From positions 372,001-436,000 of the forward strand of contig WAID01000007.1 of NCBI GenBank assembly GCA_016584495.1: a stretch of 64,000 bases of DNA, in the 5' to 3' direction. Position numbers and translations under genes: made by a program. Numbering within the stretch: the first letter of the stretch is position 1; the number at the start of each line of letters is the position of its first letter. The notes beneath the pieces were generated by a model. The model ran no database searches. It had not been told where the DNA came from and was given only the letters and a program-made list of their open reading frames with translations. This document shows, in pieces, positions 22,441 through 33,405 of the stretch. Source of the stretch: Celoporthe dispersa (Eukaryota; Ascomycota; Sordariomycetes; Diaporthales; Cryphonectriaceae).

Positions 22441-24729
22441 TTAAGCTCGCTTAAGCGCAATCGATTCTATTCGAGCCACCCGGACCCGTTCATATCGGCG
22501 ACTGTAATACAATCTCCGAAGAAAAATACTTAGAATAATAACATCCCGGCCGGTTCTTCTTGCAACACTTTTTATCTTCGCCCTTCCGCCAGTGGCAATC
22601 TTCCTTAGAGCTGCCCACAGGACGATCCAATCGTTCCACTCGTCAACTAGCAAAGCTTGGAAGTATCCAATGCCGTGCACAGGCGCAGAGGCTAGCCTGT
22701 CGCTTGTGAAGACGAGGCGAGGGTAACCATCATTGCCATCATCATGCCCCCCGGGGTCTGCCTCGACCACAGCGTAGGTCACGGAGAACTGATGCGCGTC
22801 GCAATCGCCCGCCGGCCGGCGGCATGCCGCGCTGATAAAGGCCGAGTTGGTCGCCAGCCGGGCCTGATATGCCGGCATAGAGGGAAACCTGCGGAGGCTG
22901 TTGGCCAGCAGGGCCACGAATACGGCGCAGCCGAAGACCGTGGATACCAGAATGGCGAGGCTCGAGTACCCGATGCACGAGGCATCCGCCTGGTACAAGC
23001 GCGACGCCTGGTCGTTTGGGCCGGCGCTGAGCGCTGTGGTCTGCACGATGAAGCAGCTGCACGAGACGAGAGTGTGCAGGACGGCGAACGCGGCCAGCAG
23101 AGGCACCGCCGTGGTCCACGGCAGCGATAGGAAGTACGTTGACCTCTGCAGACCCGTGTGCGAGGAAACGCGCAGGGGCTTGCGCAGGGGCTCGTCGTCT
23201 TTTCCAGAAGGCATGTAGTGTACCCAGCTGCTGGCCACGGCTTGGCATGTTAAACAATTGTTATAGAAGAGATATAGAATGCTGAGCATGATTTGGAACA
23301 TGTTGACGAACAGGACGTGCTGGAGAAAGTTGCCGGCGGTGCCTGTCGATTCGCCCAAGAGTCCACCGACAAGTGCAAAGGCTTCGGCTCGGCCAAAGCC
23401 GTAGCTAGCCAGCGCAGGCAAGTCGATTTCCAGGCCTTGATCTCGAAGAGCAGCGATGCTAGTGGCAAAGAGGGAGAAACCGAGGGCTAAAGCTGCCAGG
23501 ATCAGCACCGTCGTCGCTATCCACGAGTTGGCACTCACAGCAGAAGAGAGAAACGGGCGCCGCTGCTGTGTCGACCACATTGTAGACCGAAAATTCGAGA
23601 AGTGGCGCGCCTTGTTCAAGTCATAGGACCGAAGCTCTGTATTTGGGTCTCGAGGCGTCTCCAGATATGATGCCAAGGCATCCCCAAGTGTAATGAATGT
23701 CGGACATCTTCCAATGCGAGCTACGGCCAGTAGCACTAGGGGAGTCTATCGCCATGCAGACCGTCACTACCAAGGAAATGGATCTGCTGAAGTGCAACCC
23801 GCAGCGGTTATCATTATCACCCGCCATACCAACAAGGCAATGCTCTATCGGATACCCGCCGACGGTCCAGTTCGTCGCAAATGTTTGAGCCCAATCCAGC
23901 GTGCATGCCTTACTCCAAGACGGTGGTTCGCGATCTCCACAGATTCACTGTGTGGCTGCGTTCCAGCGTACGTCATCGCTGCCACTGATCCATCCATGGA
24001 GCAACGACGATGCTGTTTGGTTGATGAGGTTATCTTGAGATTTCACGCTGGAAACTAGGACCAAGGCTCGCGTTGCTTGAGTGGGGCTAAGGTACTCTTG
24101 CATGCACTCCAGGTTGGACATCTTAGAGAAAGCTTTCGCTTCCTCATGCAGCGCGTAGATTATCGAGCTATTCGCAACTATGGTAGGGTCGGTGATTGGA
24201 CTCATTACCGGCCAATTGTTAGGAGAGGTTGCAAAATTCTGAGTGACTATAGCGGCGGGCAGCACCACAAAGGGAATGGAGGCGAAAATTGCCGAGTTCC
24301 AGCTATCTCTTTAAGTCAGTCTCTTATGCTCTGCTAAGGCATACTGGCTACTCACAGAAAATGTAGTGTTGTAGCTATGGCTCCGAGGACAGCCCAGATT
24401 ATGTGGCGCATGGCCCCAATCCGTAGCAGATTGCGGAAGCTATGAATACCGACATCCATTGAACGTCCTTCACGATGGGCTCTATCTACTTCAGACCGTG
24501 ATGGAGCCACGAGCACCTGCATGGAATAGTTACCAGCGCCCAGAAACAATGTGCTTAGGGAGTTAAGCCCGGTATGAATAGCCGAGTTCCAATTGTCCAC
24601 CGTCGAGTAGCTGCCAGTGAAGAATGTGCCCCTGTCGCCAAACACAGAGTGCGTTGACAGAGCCCAGGCTATGGCAGCAACCGCAGCGATAGTAATGGTC
24701 AAGGTCAAACCGGCCTGGATTAGGAGCAT
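22441..24729 (-). pseudogene. DUF6536-family multi-spanning membrane protein, broken
   Basis: The family is a fungal polytopic membrane protein of unknown function. Visible family words: NYSMQVLVAPSRSEVDRAH in the first exon, then FLWNSAIFASIPF, TFITLGDALASYLE, LRVSSHTGLQRSTYFLSLP, CIGYSSLAIL and SAFISAACRRP, with several hydrophobic segments. Exon 1 is 24,729-24,356 (the true start may lie further up; no in-frame ATG is seen before the next stop). A 53-bp intron spans 24,303-24,355, and exon 2 runs from 24,302 to the end. Two defects: an in-frame TGA at 23,945-23,947 in a well-conserved stretch, and a +1 shift at the G run 23,739-23,742 (removing one base restores the frame, 744 residues). 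No intron explains them. The stop codon lies at the border of the AT-rich block, so the natural C-terminus may be lost. It is either a decaying gene or a partly mis-sequenced one. Confidence 0.65.
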
Positions 24730-25721
24730 AGAGGAGCGTCGTGCTAGCTTGACAAAAGCTGTGTTTGCACGCTTGTTCTCGGGGTCGGTCTCTGGAACCC
24801 ACGGTTCTATATGAGATATCTTGGCATATCTCTCAGTGCATACTATATCTGAGCTATGAAGAAGCAGGGAGACCTCATGGCTACTCTCTTCGATACACCC
24901 AAGAGTATTCCCAGGTCTGCTTCTCCTCCCCGAGTGTTAGTCGACAACAAAGTTTAGAATCTTGTGTTCCTGACGCTACTGTGCTGTTGATGCGCTGTAA
25001 TAGAAGAGCTCTGCTTTTGACTAAATCAAATTTGGTGCGTGAAGATATCGAGTTGGGTTAGAGTTAGAGTTAGGTAAAAGTAATAAGGGCAGTATTAAAT
25101 TGCAGAGTTGGTAAGTAAAACATAATTATACTAATGCGAGACTCTTAAAGAAGAGAGCTGGCCACTCCCTTGCAAGAACTAACATTTGCTGCAGCACTTA
25201 TCAAAATCCTTTTTGGAAACAAGATTGTACAATAAGAGTATCATAAACTAATCTCGCAGCTCGATTGTGCTGCAGCTAAGCGCAAACGTGCATGCTAAGC
25301 AGCTAATACACACTAAAGCAGTCTGAATTTAATATTGATAGCTGAAAGCGCATTAGAAGCTCTAGCATTTATAGATATAAGCGCTTGAGGCAGAGGGCTT
25401 AATAGCTGGAAGCTGTCAGATTTATAGAGCACATAAGTGAGATAAAAGAGTGTGATGAGCCATCCAATATGTAGGTTACAAAGGAAAGAGGCACAGTACT
25501 AGTGTTATGATTCATTCAATATGCAAGTTACAAAAGAAGCACAGCACAATAGCTACTCGAAACGAACCCTAGAAACCCAATTAGTACCTATAGCAACGTT
25601 TCATTACTGCAGTGCTCATTACATATATGCATAATCAATAGGTTTCTAATACGATACTCCTTTATAATCACTCAAAGTCTGTCTATTTACAACAAAATTT
25701 TAGTTGCCTGGTCCAGAGTGA
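24730..25721. other. Intergenic, about 1 kb, no gene
   Basis: This contains the 5' side of the DUF6536 gene and the 3' side of the aldolase gene. An imperfect duplication of about 50 bp lies at 25,446-25,500 and 25,503-25,555 (both with the word tccaatatg or a near copy, then gttacaaa). A degenerate telomere-like stretch is listed separately. No coding signal was found. Confidence 0.6.
25055..25074 (+). repeat. Degenerate telomere-like repeat
   Basis: Three hexamer units of the form GGGTTA, GAGTTA, GAGTTA, then GG. The fungal telomere unit is TTAGGG; here the middle G of two units is A. It is short and could be chance. Confidence 0.35.
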
Positions 25722-26748
25722 TTAAATTCCAGCTTCTATAGATGCCATCTCTGCCATGGTCTGCTGGACCAGCTTTTTAGCATCTTCTGATGGCTCCAAG
25801 TATGGCCTGCGCGGCTTCATTTTGTTTACCGCATCCTTCACCCCGGCCTCCTTGGCCGAAAAAATAGCAGCTGCATATTTGGTGGCAGCAATGCCGCTCT
25901 TACAGGGCTGCTCGGCCAGCGCGGCCTTTTGGTGCAGCTCGAGAGCCTCTTTCGTCTTGCCCTCCTCCCAAAGCCTGTAGATGTTTGAGAGGGACTTGGG
26001 GAACACGTTGGCGAATGCCGCAATGCAGCCAGAGGAACCGCTCGTGAGGCCACCCAGGAGAAAGTCTGACTGACCCCCAAAGGTCGCAAACCGATTGCGT
26101 GGCAGGACCGCAGCCAGGCGCACAATCTTGGCCACAGACCCGCAGGTAAGTTTCACGCCGACGATGTTGGAGTGCTTGTTAGCTAGCTGTGTGATGGTGG
26201 CAGAGTCTAGGTCGACGCCGTTGCAGACACCGGGGAAGTTATAAATGACGATGGGTAGAGAGCTGCTAGCCGCCACGTCGTCAAAGAAGTGGTTGATTAC
26301 AGCAGGAGTGGTCGCCTTGCCAAAGTAGCCCGGGGGCAGACACAAGACATAGTTGGCTCCGGCCGCGGCTGCATCCTCAATGAATTCGAGCACCTGTTTG
26401 GTGGAGTGCGCTCCCACACCAGCCATGATTGGGAAGTCTGGCCCACAGGCAGTGCGGGCGGTTGCGATCAGTGCTAGAATCGTTCAAATATCAGTACTTG
26501 GCCCAGAAGGGAGGGAAGAGCTTGTCTCGAGGCAACGGAGAGAGAGTCACATGCCCTTGCGCTCCTCTCGGGTCAGGAGAAAAAGCCTCGGCGTTGGTGC
26601 CCAAGATGACGAGGCCGGCCAGACCAGACTTGGAGAGGTAGGCGTAGTACTTGGCCTGGTTTTCGAGATCCAGCGTATCAGTCTCGGGGTCGAACATTGT
26701 GACTGCGGGGCACCAGACGCCGGATGGAGGAACTGTTGAGGGTGCCAT
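25722..26748 (-). CDS. Dihydrodipicolinate synthase/N-acetylneuraminate lyase family aldolase
   Basis: A class I (Schiff-base) aldolase of the DHDPS superfamily. In fungi, members of this branch are 4-hydroxy-2-oxoglutarate or 2-keto-3-deoxy-sugar aldolases; the exact substrate cannot be told. The start is the ATG at 26,748 (good context; the open frame upstream begins with GTG). Exon 1 is 26,748-26,555 and exon 2 is 26,473-25,722, with an intron of 81 bp that uses a GC donor. Family words: GVWCPAVTMFDPETDTLDL, GLVILGTNAEAF, IMAGVGAHSTKQVLEFI, the catalytic Tyr in YNFPGVCNG (about residue 142) and the Schiff-base Lys in GVKLTCGS (about 172). The frame breaks once: the A run at 26,580-26,584 has one base too many between NAEAF and LLTREERK. 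With that base removed the protein is 314 residues, the usual family length. It shares a divergent promoter region with the TPA1-like gene. Confidence 0.85.
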
Positions 26749-27676
26749 CGTGATGGTTGGGAAGCGGGGTTGAGTGAGCACCAGGCGTTGACAAGGCTCT
26801 TCAGATGGCAGATAGGCAGGCGTAGATGCTGATGATCGGTAGGTATGTAAACCGAAACTGTGAAGAGTGTAGACTCGACGCTTTGAGGAAGGTGGGGTTC
26901 TTCATGCTTTCTAAGAACGACGCTGCCTGCGAGATGCCCGGCAGAGAGAAGCGCTTGCCGGGCCGGGAGAAGCACCCACCGGGGAGGAACTGCCGGGATG
27001 GAGCCCGATCGCGGATGACGGCGCCGATCAGCCGATCTATCACCGAGACCGGATGGATGCAGTCAGTGCAATATCTACTACACAGTATTGATAGTATATA
27101 TATATATATATATATGGCAAAAGGGGTGGGCTTTAAAATAAATGTGAGCTTCATACGAGCAGCACAACTACTTTGGCCTGGGTGTGAATGGCATAGAATA
27201 ATAACAATGCACTGTAGTTGGCCAAGACAGACTGAAGCCCAATAGCATGGGGTCCAATACACCTAGCATGCAGTGGGTACAGCCTGCGCAATAGTCACTA
27301 GCGTGCACCTGGGCGGTGAACCCAATGCAGTACAGCGCAAGGGTCCCGCACTGGAAAGGCGGCAGGCTGTAGCATACTGATGAGGCAAGCATGTGCTTCA
27401 CGGTTGCTGCTCGGCAGCAAACCCCCCGCCAAAAAAAAAAAAAGTTGAATTCTGCCGTCTGTTTGACATGGAATCGTGCCATCAACCTGACCTCATCAGC
27501 CCATCTTCCACCACCAGTTTTTCTCGACTTTTTGTCTTGTCTTTCCCTCTCTCTTGTCCTTCAGCACACCTCAAACCAATCTCCTCCTTCTCTGTTTCCT
27601 TGAATACCGTGGTCATCATCCTGTTGTTCAAGGCCATCCCTCCCTGCCAGACGAGCCCACCAATCGAGCCGCCAAC
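26749..27676. promoter_or_regulatory. Divergent intergenic region between aldolase and TPA1-like gene
   Basis: About 930 bp between two outward-facing starts, so it must hold both promoters. It contains a (TA)n run near 27,095-27,115, an A run at about 27,430-27,442 and pyrimidine-rich DNA (27,520-27,600) upstream of the TPA1-like ATG, as is common before fungal starts. No specific site could be named. Confidence 0.5.
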
Positions 27677-29706
27677 ATGAAGCGTAAGGCAGACCGTCAG
27701 CCGGGATCCAAGAAGCCGCTGTCGAAACGCTCAAAGACCTGTCAGTCCCCATCGTTCCCCAGCTCCTTACGTGGGAGACCTTTTCAACTCTGACAGAGCC
27801 TTGCTTCGTTACAGCTCTCACGGATGAGGAAGCCGGAGCCAGGTTCCGCAAGGGCTTGTTCGACCAAGACGTGCTGGACACGTACACTACGGAATACGCA
27901 GAGTCCTCTCCTTACAAGCACAGCGTCATCAGTGGCCTGATTGACGACTCCTTGCTGCGCAATGTTCGCTGCGAGATCAGGGACAACGTCAGCTTCACAC
28001 CCAAGGAGACCGACATATACAAGATCCACCAGTCGGGAGACCTGGCCAACCTTGACGGTCTAGACGACGAGGCCCTCGCCAAGCTCCCCAGCCTCCTGGC
28101 CCTACGCGATGCTATCTACTCCCAGGCCTTCCGAAATTACGTCTCCCACATTACTGGCTGTGGCGCTCTGAGCGGCCGTAAGACCGACATGGCCATCAAT
28201 GTGTACACGCCGGGTTGCTACCTACTCTGCCACGACGACGTCATCGGCAGCCGGAAGGTCAGCTACATCCTTTATCTGACTGACCCGGACAAGCCATGGC
28301 AGCCCGAGTGGGGTGGTGCCCTGCGCCTCTTCCCCGTCCTCGACCGCAAGGGCAAGGATGGCGCTGTTGCCAAGACCCCGGGGCCTGATGTCGTCAAGGT
28401 CATCCCGCCGGCCTGGAACCAGCTCAGCTTCTTCGCCGTCCAGCCGGGCGAGAGCTTCCACGACGTTGAGGAGGTCTATCACGCAGACACGAAGGAGCAG
28501 CTAGAGGCAGATGGCGGGCGTGTGCGGATGGCCGTCAGCGGGTGGTTTCATATCCCACAGGCCGGTGAGGATGGCTATATCGAGGGTGCTGAGGAGGCTC
28601 AGGTCAAGAACAGTGGTCTGATGCAGCTCCAGGGCAATCCGGACCAGCATGACGAGCCTCAGACCAGCACCATCCGCGTCGAGCATCCCAAGTCATTCGA
28701 GGACTTTGAGGAGGCCGACGTCGAGTTTCTGCTCAAGTATCTCGCCCCGACCTACCTAACACCGGACACTCTCGAACAGATGCAGGAACACTTCGACGAG
28801 AACTCCTCCATCACCGTGTCCAACATTCTCAATCGCAAGTTCTCGACGAGGCTTCGAGACTATATCGCTAAGAAGGAAAAGGGTGCGCTGCCAGAAGAGA
28901 GCGGACAGATCGAGACGCAGACAGCGTGGAAGGTGGCAAAGCCCCCACACAAACACCGCTTCCTATACCTCCGACCTGGGCAGAAACACGAGGAGGATTC
29001 GCCAATCAAGGAGCTCATCGAAGACCTTCTCCCCAGCCCACAGTTCAGGGCGTGGCTAGCCACGGCAACGGACTGCGTCATCGAAAGCCACGATGTACTT
29101 GCCCGTCGCTTCCGCCGAGGTCTTGACTACACGCTGGCAACTGGCTATGAGGGCAAGCCGCGTCTTGAGTTGAACCTGGGCCTTACCACGACGCCAGGCT
29201 GGGGCGATGACGACGAGGACAGTGACGGCGCGGGGGATGCCGCGGCTGAGCAGGATGGCAAAGCTAACAATTCCAATGGGAGTCAGTCCAAGTCCAAGTC
29301 GAAGGGTAAGAACAGGAGCAAAGCGTCAGCCGGAAAAGATATGGAAGAAGAGTCAGAAGACGTCGGAGGTCACGAGGTGTATATGGCTGGTGACGACGGT
29401 GACGATGAGGATGCCGCCATCTACAAATCCTCGGCTGACGACGACAATATCCTATTCTTCCAGGCCGCAGCCTGGAACAAGCTGACTATTGTTTTGAGGG
29501 ATAGTGGCACATTGCGTTTCGTGAAGTACGTGAGTCAGAAAGCCAAGGGTGACCGTTGGGATATATCAGCTACATTTGACATTGAGGAGCAAGAGGAGGA
29601 CGAGGAGGACGGCGAGGGTGAGCAAGCAAGTGGAGTCAATTTGGAAGATTCTGAAGAGGAGTTTCAAGGCTTCTCAGACGACGGAAACGACTCGGCTTCT
29701 GATTGA
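27677..29706 (+). CDS. TPA1: TPA1/OFD1-like prolyl 3,4-dihydroxylase (2-oxoglutarate Fe(II) dioxygenase)
   Basis: This family hydroxylates a proline of ribosomal protein uS12 (Rps23) and takes part in translation termination accuracy and, in fission yeast, in oxygen control of Sre1. Exon 1 is 27,677-27,740, the intron 74 bp, exon 2 27,815-29,706; 651 residues. The N-terminus is basic and looks like a nuclear signal (KRKADRQPGSKKPLSKRSK). The catalytic double-stranded beta-helix holds the iron ligands H161 and D163 (LLCHDDVIGS) and H237 (GESFHDV), and the 2-oxoglutarate-binding R259 (GRVRMAVSGWF). A second, degenerate dioxygenase-like domain follows, as in yeast Tpa1, with acidic, low-complexity stretches (about 490-560 and the last 40 residues). 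The frame is clean. Confidence 0.92.
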
Positions 29707-30048
29707 TGAGATTGATATCTAAGTGACCTTATCAGGCGGGTACATGACCGCTGAGAACTACCCGAACTGACACCAACCGGTTGCCCTCCGTCATTCTTTC
29801 ACTCACTACGTGCAATGCAAACCTACGCTTTGCTTAGGCCTAAGTCTTAGTGATCTCTCGAGTGACAAGAAATATATTTTTACTCACCAACGAGGGCTTA
29901 GCCTACGTTGACTCTACAGATTACTGAGCGTGTGATAAGACACCATATTTGTTGTGCGAGGAGATGGCATGTACTCCAAGACCAATGGCTGAAAAGACGA
30001 TATGGGAATCCACCTGTTCGTCAGCCTCTTGCCACATTCTTCTTCGAC
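29707..30048. other. Convergent intergenic region
   Basis: This is the 3' region shared by the TPA1-like gene and the small gene on the other strand. Nothing but 3' untranslated sequence is expected, and nothing else is seen. Confidence 0.5.
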
Positions 30049-30444
30049 TTAGGAGTTTGAAATGGCGGGGACATTAACCTTGTAACCGGCAGCAGCCGAA
30101 GTGAAATCGACTGAGAACGGGCTCAAGACTTCATCACTTTGTCCTTCACCCGTCTCAACGTCCTTGTCCTTCGTGTCCACGATTTTCAACGTCAACTTGG
30201 CCTGCGCCAGCTGGCGCTTGATCTTCATTAGCGCAGCAGACGTCTTTGCCATTTTCGCGTCGCAGTCTTTGCACAACCCACCGACCTTGATTGAGGCGTA
30301 ACTATGCTGCCACAGCTTACCACAGGGTACATCTGTCTGACCGCATTGATAGGCAAGTTGAAGATAGCACTTGCGTACTGGATCAGGGCCTAGGGTCTGC
30401 GAATGGGAGCAGGAATCATAGACAATGCGCCTGAAGAAGCACAT
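30049..30444 (-). CDS. Small cysteine-rich protein, unknown function
   Basis: A 131-residue open frame beginning MCFFRRIVYDSCSH. Cysteines at 2, 12, 26, 34, 41, 58 and 61 (the last two as CX2C) and His14 could bind a metal. There is no signal peptide. The second half is Lys- and Ala-rich and probably helical. I do not recognise a named family. Small fungal proteins with an MC start and a Cys/His-rich head are common in ascomycete genomes, and a second one lies at 32,807 beyond the HAD phosphatase. The ORF end may be altered by an unrecognised intron. Confidence 0.6.
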   Translation of the reverse strand: MCFFRRIVYDSCSHSQTLGPDPVRKCYLQLAYQCGQTDVPCGKLWQHSYASIKVGGLCKDCDAKMAKTSAALMKIKRQLAQAKLTLKIVDTKDKDVETGEGQSDEVLSPFSVDFTSAAAGYKVNVPAISNS

Positions 30445-31195
30445 TCTGGCCGGGATGGCGTATGGTTGGCAAGGGTTCTACTTGGTACGCGACGGGGGGT
30501 GATGAGGACGTTTTCGAAGAGTAGTTGAGGAACAGCGTTATGCTCGCAGTGTGGTAGGTTTATAATATATAATAGTTTTACGGCGTGGAAATGGGGTACT
30601 AAGACTCCGTGTAGCGTTACAGTGCTACTGTGATCATTGTTTACCAGACGTCTTGTTTGTAAAGATTGATGTTGGTGCCAACCGAATTGGCTTTGTTCCT
30701 CTATACAAGGCACTTATCGACAGACAAAGGCCAAACGGGCATAACTATCAATTCCATACTGCGCTCCTAGCCCCTGCTGTTGTCGTACTGCATAGGACAA
30801 CTTGCAAAGGATCTTTCTGGCTCTAAGCTGTCTCAAAATTGTTCAGAAGGACATAGCGACCTGCCTCTGCCAACGCTAAGAGTTGAAGACATTGATTGTA
30901 CCACATCCACACACATATGTAGGCCTCTGCCAACGCTGAGAGTTGAAGACATTGATTGTACCACATCCACACACATATGTAGGCCTAGCTAGCATCTGGG
31001 AGCTCCTGAACATAGGAAGGGTCTGTCTGTTAACATTGGTTCTTTGTTACATTTCACCAACGTCTGAAAACTGTCCATAGACACGAAAAGCTAGCAAGTC
31101 ACTGATGGTCTTCTGGTCTTTTTTCGCTGGTATTAATTACAGCCATCAGACGACACTAGGCCTCATGGGAGCTACCCTATTCATCTGAAGATGTT
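30445..31195. other. Intergenic with a 60-bp tandem duplication
   Basis: About 750 bp between the small gene and the HAD gene. Apart from the tandem repeat at 30,863-30,982 no feature is seen. Confidence 0.5.
30863..30982. repeat. Tandem duplication, two 60-bp units
   Basis: Units 30,863-30,922 and 30,923-30,982 are identical but for one base (ctaag versus ctgag). The near-identity means a recent event or ongoing slippage. Confidence 0.9.
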
Positions 31196-32170
31196 TCACC
31201 CCGAGCTGTGTGTCTGGTTGACAGCTCTTGCTTGCGGATGCTTCGGGTCCCAGGAGTGTGATCGGAGGATCTCGAAGAAATTGCGAGCCCAGCAAATCTG
31301 GTTCCCCGCGAGCACGGATGTACATTCTGCGGCATGGGGTACAGGATAGCCGAGTTTTCGCAAGGTTCTCACAAGTTTGCCTTCTCCCTCAGAGTCCAGA
31401 ACGTAGCCCCCATACTCGATCAAACATTCGAGGTCGGTAGTGGAATCCCCGAAATAGTACCTAACTGGGCCACATGGTCTCGCGGACAAATGCTTCGTAA
31501 TCGCTAGTTTGTCTTCAGATACCGTGAAAGCAGTCGAGTTCCTGTGAAGAATCGAGACCGAGCTATCAGATGCTGCACTGATGCTGCCATCCGGGTGGAC
31601 TTCATTGGCAATGACGGAGGATATATCCTGTAGCCAGGGCAGGAGCACACCCCTGATATAGGATATAGAGAAGTTTACCGAAACAACGTGAATGCTGGGT
31701 GCGGGCTGGTCTCCCTCTTTGAGGGTTTTGATCCATTCGGAGAAGCCATGTTGAATCCTTGTGACCTCGGTCTCTCTGTCTCGCCGCCCTGCCTCGAAGA
31801 GTTGGTTCTGCGCAGCCAGACCTGTAAAGAAGCGAGACTCTTTGACACGAAGAAGAGAGGCTTCTTCCACGGCTCTGCGGCCGCGCAAGTAGGCCAACTC
31901 TTGTGTGATGGTCGTGCGCTGCTGCTCGGAGGGTTGCGAGTCATCATAGGCGGTTAGGTCCTGAAAATAGCTGTCCACAATGCGCTGCCATTCTGCCGTA
32001 AGGTCTGTCCCACCGCCCTCAGAACTCCTCCGCCATTCTAGCACAGCCCTTCCGATATTGTCAATGGTGTCGCGCTCAGTGATGGTGCCGTCGAAGTCCA
32101 GAACTACCTGAAAAGGCGTAAATGACCGTGGAAGTATGCGGGAAGGTGAGTCCGTGGCTGCGTGGGACAT
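31196..32170 (-). CDS. HAD-superfamily phosphatase
   Basis: A 324-residue single-exon protein. The start is the ATG at 32,170; the open frame three codons up begins with GTG. All four HAD motifs are present: DFDGT with the nucleophile Asp25 and Asp27, VVSVN (Ser164), the Lys in SEDK (about 221), and GDSTTD (about 241-246). The helical insert between motifs I and II (about residues 45-150) is the cap. These are single-domain fungal proteins often annotated as haloacid-dehalogenase-like hydrolases; they resemble the phosphoserine/UMP-phosphatase-like branch, but the substrate is not known. Divergent from the small Cys-rich gene on the plus strand. Confidence 0.85.
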   Translation of the reverse strand: MSHAATDSPSRILPRSFTPFQVVLDFDGTITERDTIDNIGRAVLEWRRSSEGGGTDLTAEWQRIVDSYFQDLTAYDDSQPSEQQRTTITQELAYLRGRRAVEEASLLRVKESRFFTGLAAQNQLFEAGRRDRETEVTRIQHGFSEWIKTLKEGDQPAPSIHVVSVNFSISYIRGVLLPWLQDISSVIANEVHPDGSISAASDSSVSILHRNSTAFTVSEDKLAITKHLSARPCGPVRYYFGDSTTDLECLIEYGGYVLDSEGEGKLVRTLRKLGYPVPHAAECTSVLAGNQICWARNFFEILRSHSWDPKHPQARAVNQTHSSG

Positions 32171-32806
32171 GGCGAGCACCTAGAGACGGATGTAAACCTT
32201 GGCCAGTGGTATCCTGGACGATGCAGGCTAGCCAGAGCCAACAGAGACAGGAACACTGAATGTTGAAGCTGCTTGTGACTCAACAAGGGCAGCGATAAGG
32301 CTGGCGCGAATGATTAGCCCCTCACCCTTAACAAGGTGTCGCTGGACGAGGTTGAGGCTCTCAACATGTGGCTGCCAAGACTGACCCACAGCGGACTGAG
32401 CAAAAGGCAGTATAAAAAATTGAAGGTGTTGGTCCTTGGAATCACAGACAAATGGTGTGTGTTGGAAATAGACGCTTCATCAAACTGGGTGATTCGGTAA
32501 TTTGGCAAGACAAGAGACGTCTAGCAAATTGGAAGGTTGTAGAAGGCGGCCTCGCTAGTACAACATTTAGGACCTGGCACTTGACGCAGCTTCCGTTTTC
32601 TCCGCCTGCCAAACTCAAAACCACGGCAATTTGATTCTCGTACTGCGCAGCCCAGCAATAATTGACTACTCGCATCACCTCCAGAAGGAAATAAGAGAAA
32701 AGAGGAAGAGTGGAAAAAAAAAAAAGAACAGGAGAGAGGAGAACCCACTACCCCCCGGCAAACCCAACCACAGCATAACTTCTCCCCAGTCAAGATTTCC
32801 AACGAG
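32171..32806. promoter_or_regulatory. Divergent intergenic region
   Basis: 636 bp between the starts of the HAD gene and the small Cys-rich gene. It includes an A-rich run (about 32,714-32,728) close to the plus-strand start. No named site. Confidence 0.4.
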
Positions 32807-33176
32807 ATGTGTCAGTCTGTCATCTATGAGAACCGGCGGTGCGGATGCCGATGGCTACAGATCCACAGTCAGTGCATGCCCAATGCCGGATTCAGCCAGT
32901 GCGAGCAGTTTGGCAAGTCGGGTGTCAAATTTTACTCGGAAGAGTACGAGAGCCTCCAATGTCCAGTACACGACCTGCACGGATGGTATGATAGGAACTT
33001 TGTCCGTGAGTATGCTGGAGTAGAGAAAATGAGAATCCAAGGTCACTACCCGGATCAGAACTTCGCTGATGGCAGCTGCTCTAGGTATGATCACCAAAGA
33101 GACCAATGGCTTCAGAGTGGGACTCGGACCAAGCAAGCAAGACCCTGGCTTCGATGTGAAGTGTGTCGTGATGTGA
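32807..33176 (+). CDS. Small cysteine-rich protein, unknown function, two exons
   Basis: Exon 1 is 32,807-33,005 and exon 2 is 33,085-33,176; the 79-bp intron starts GTGAGT and ends CTAG. The spliced frame gives 96 residues ending in a smooth, charged tail (FRVGLGPSKQDPGFDVKC). Reading through the intron gives a 126-residue alternative that looks less natural. Cysteines sit at 2, 12, 14, 23, 32 and 52, with a C-P-V-H element at 52-55, so metal binding is possible. No signal peptide. It resembles the gene at 30,049 in its MC start and the Cys at positions 2 and 12. Confidence 0.65.
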
Positions 33177-33405
33177 GATCGTGGTGAACGACGGCGAGGG
33201 AGCAATATGAAGAGTAAGTGCTATTACAAGCACTGAACAGACAAGAAGGAGGAAGGAAAACGCTCATTCTGGCCGACGGCTGATAGAGGTGGCAGGAGGA
33301 TGTACCGAGTCGCTCTATATGCTGCTGGCTAATCTAAGGCATGCGGGCTTTTGGCACTAACGGACCAACAAGAGGCAGTAAAGGGTTGTTCTTGTACGCC
33401 TGCCT

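Noticed and set aside
22742..23257. Overlapping frames on both strands inside the DUF6536 gene
   Set aside because: Shadows of the real frame in GC-rich coding DNA.
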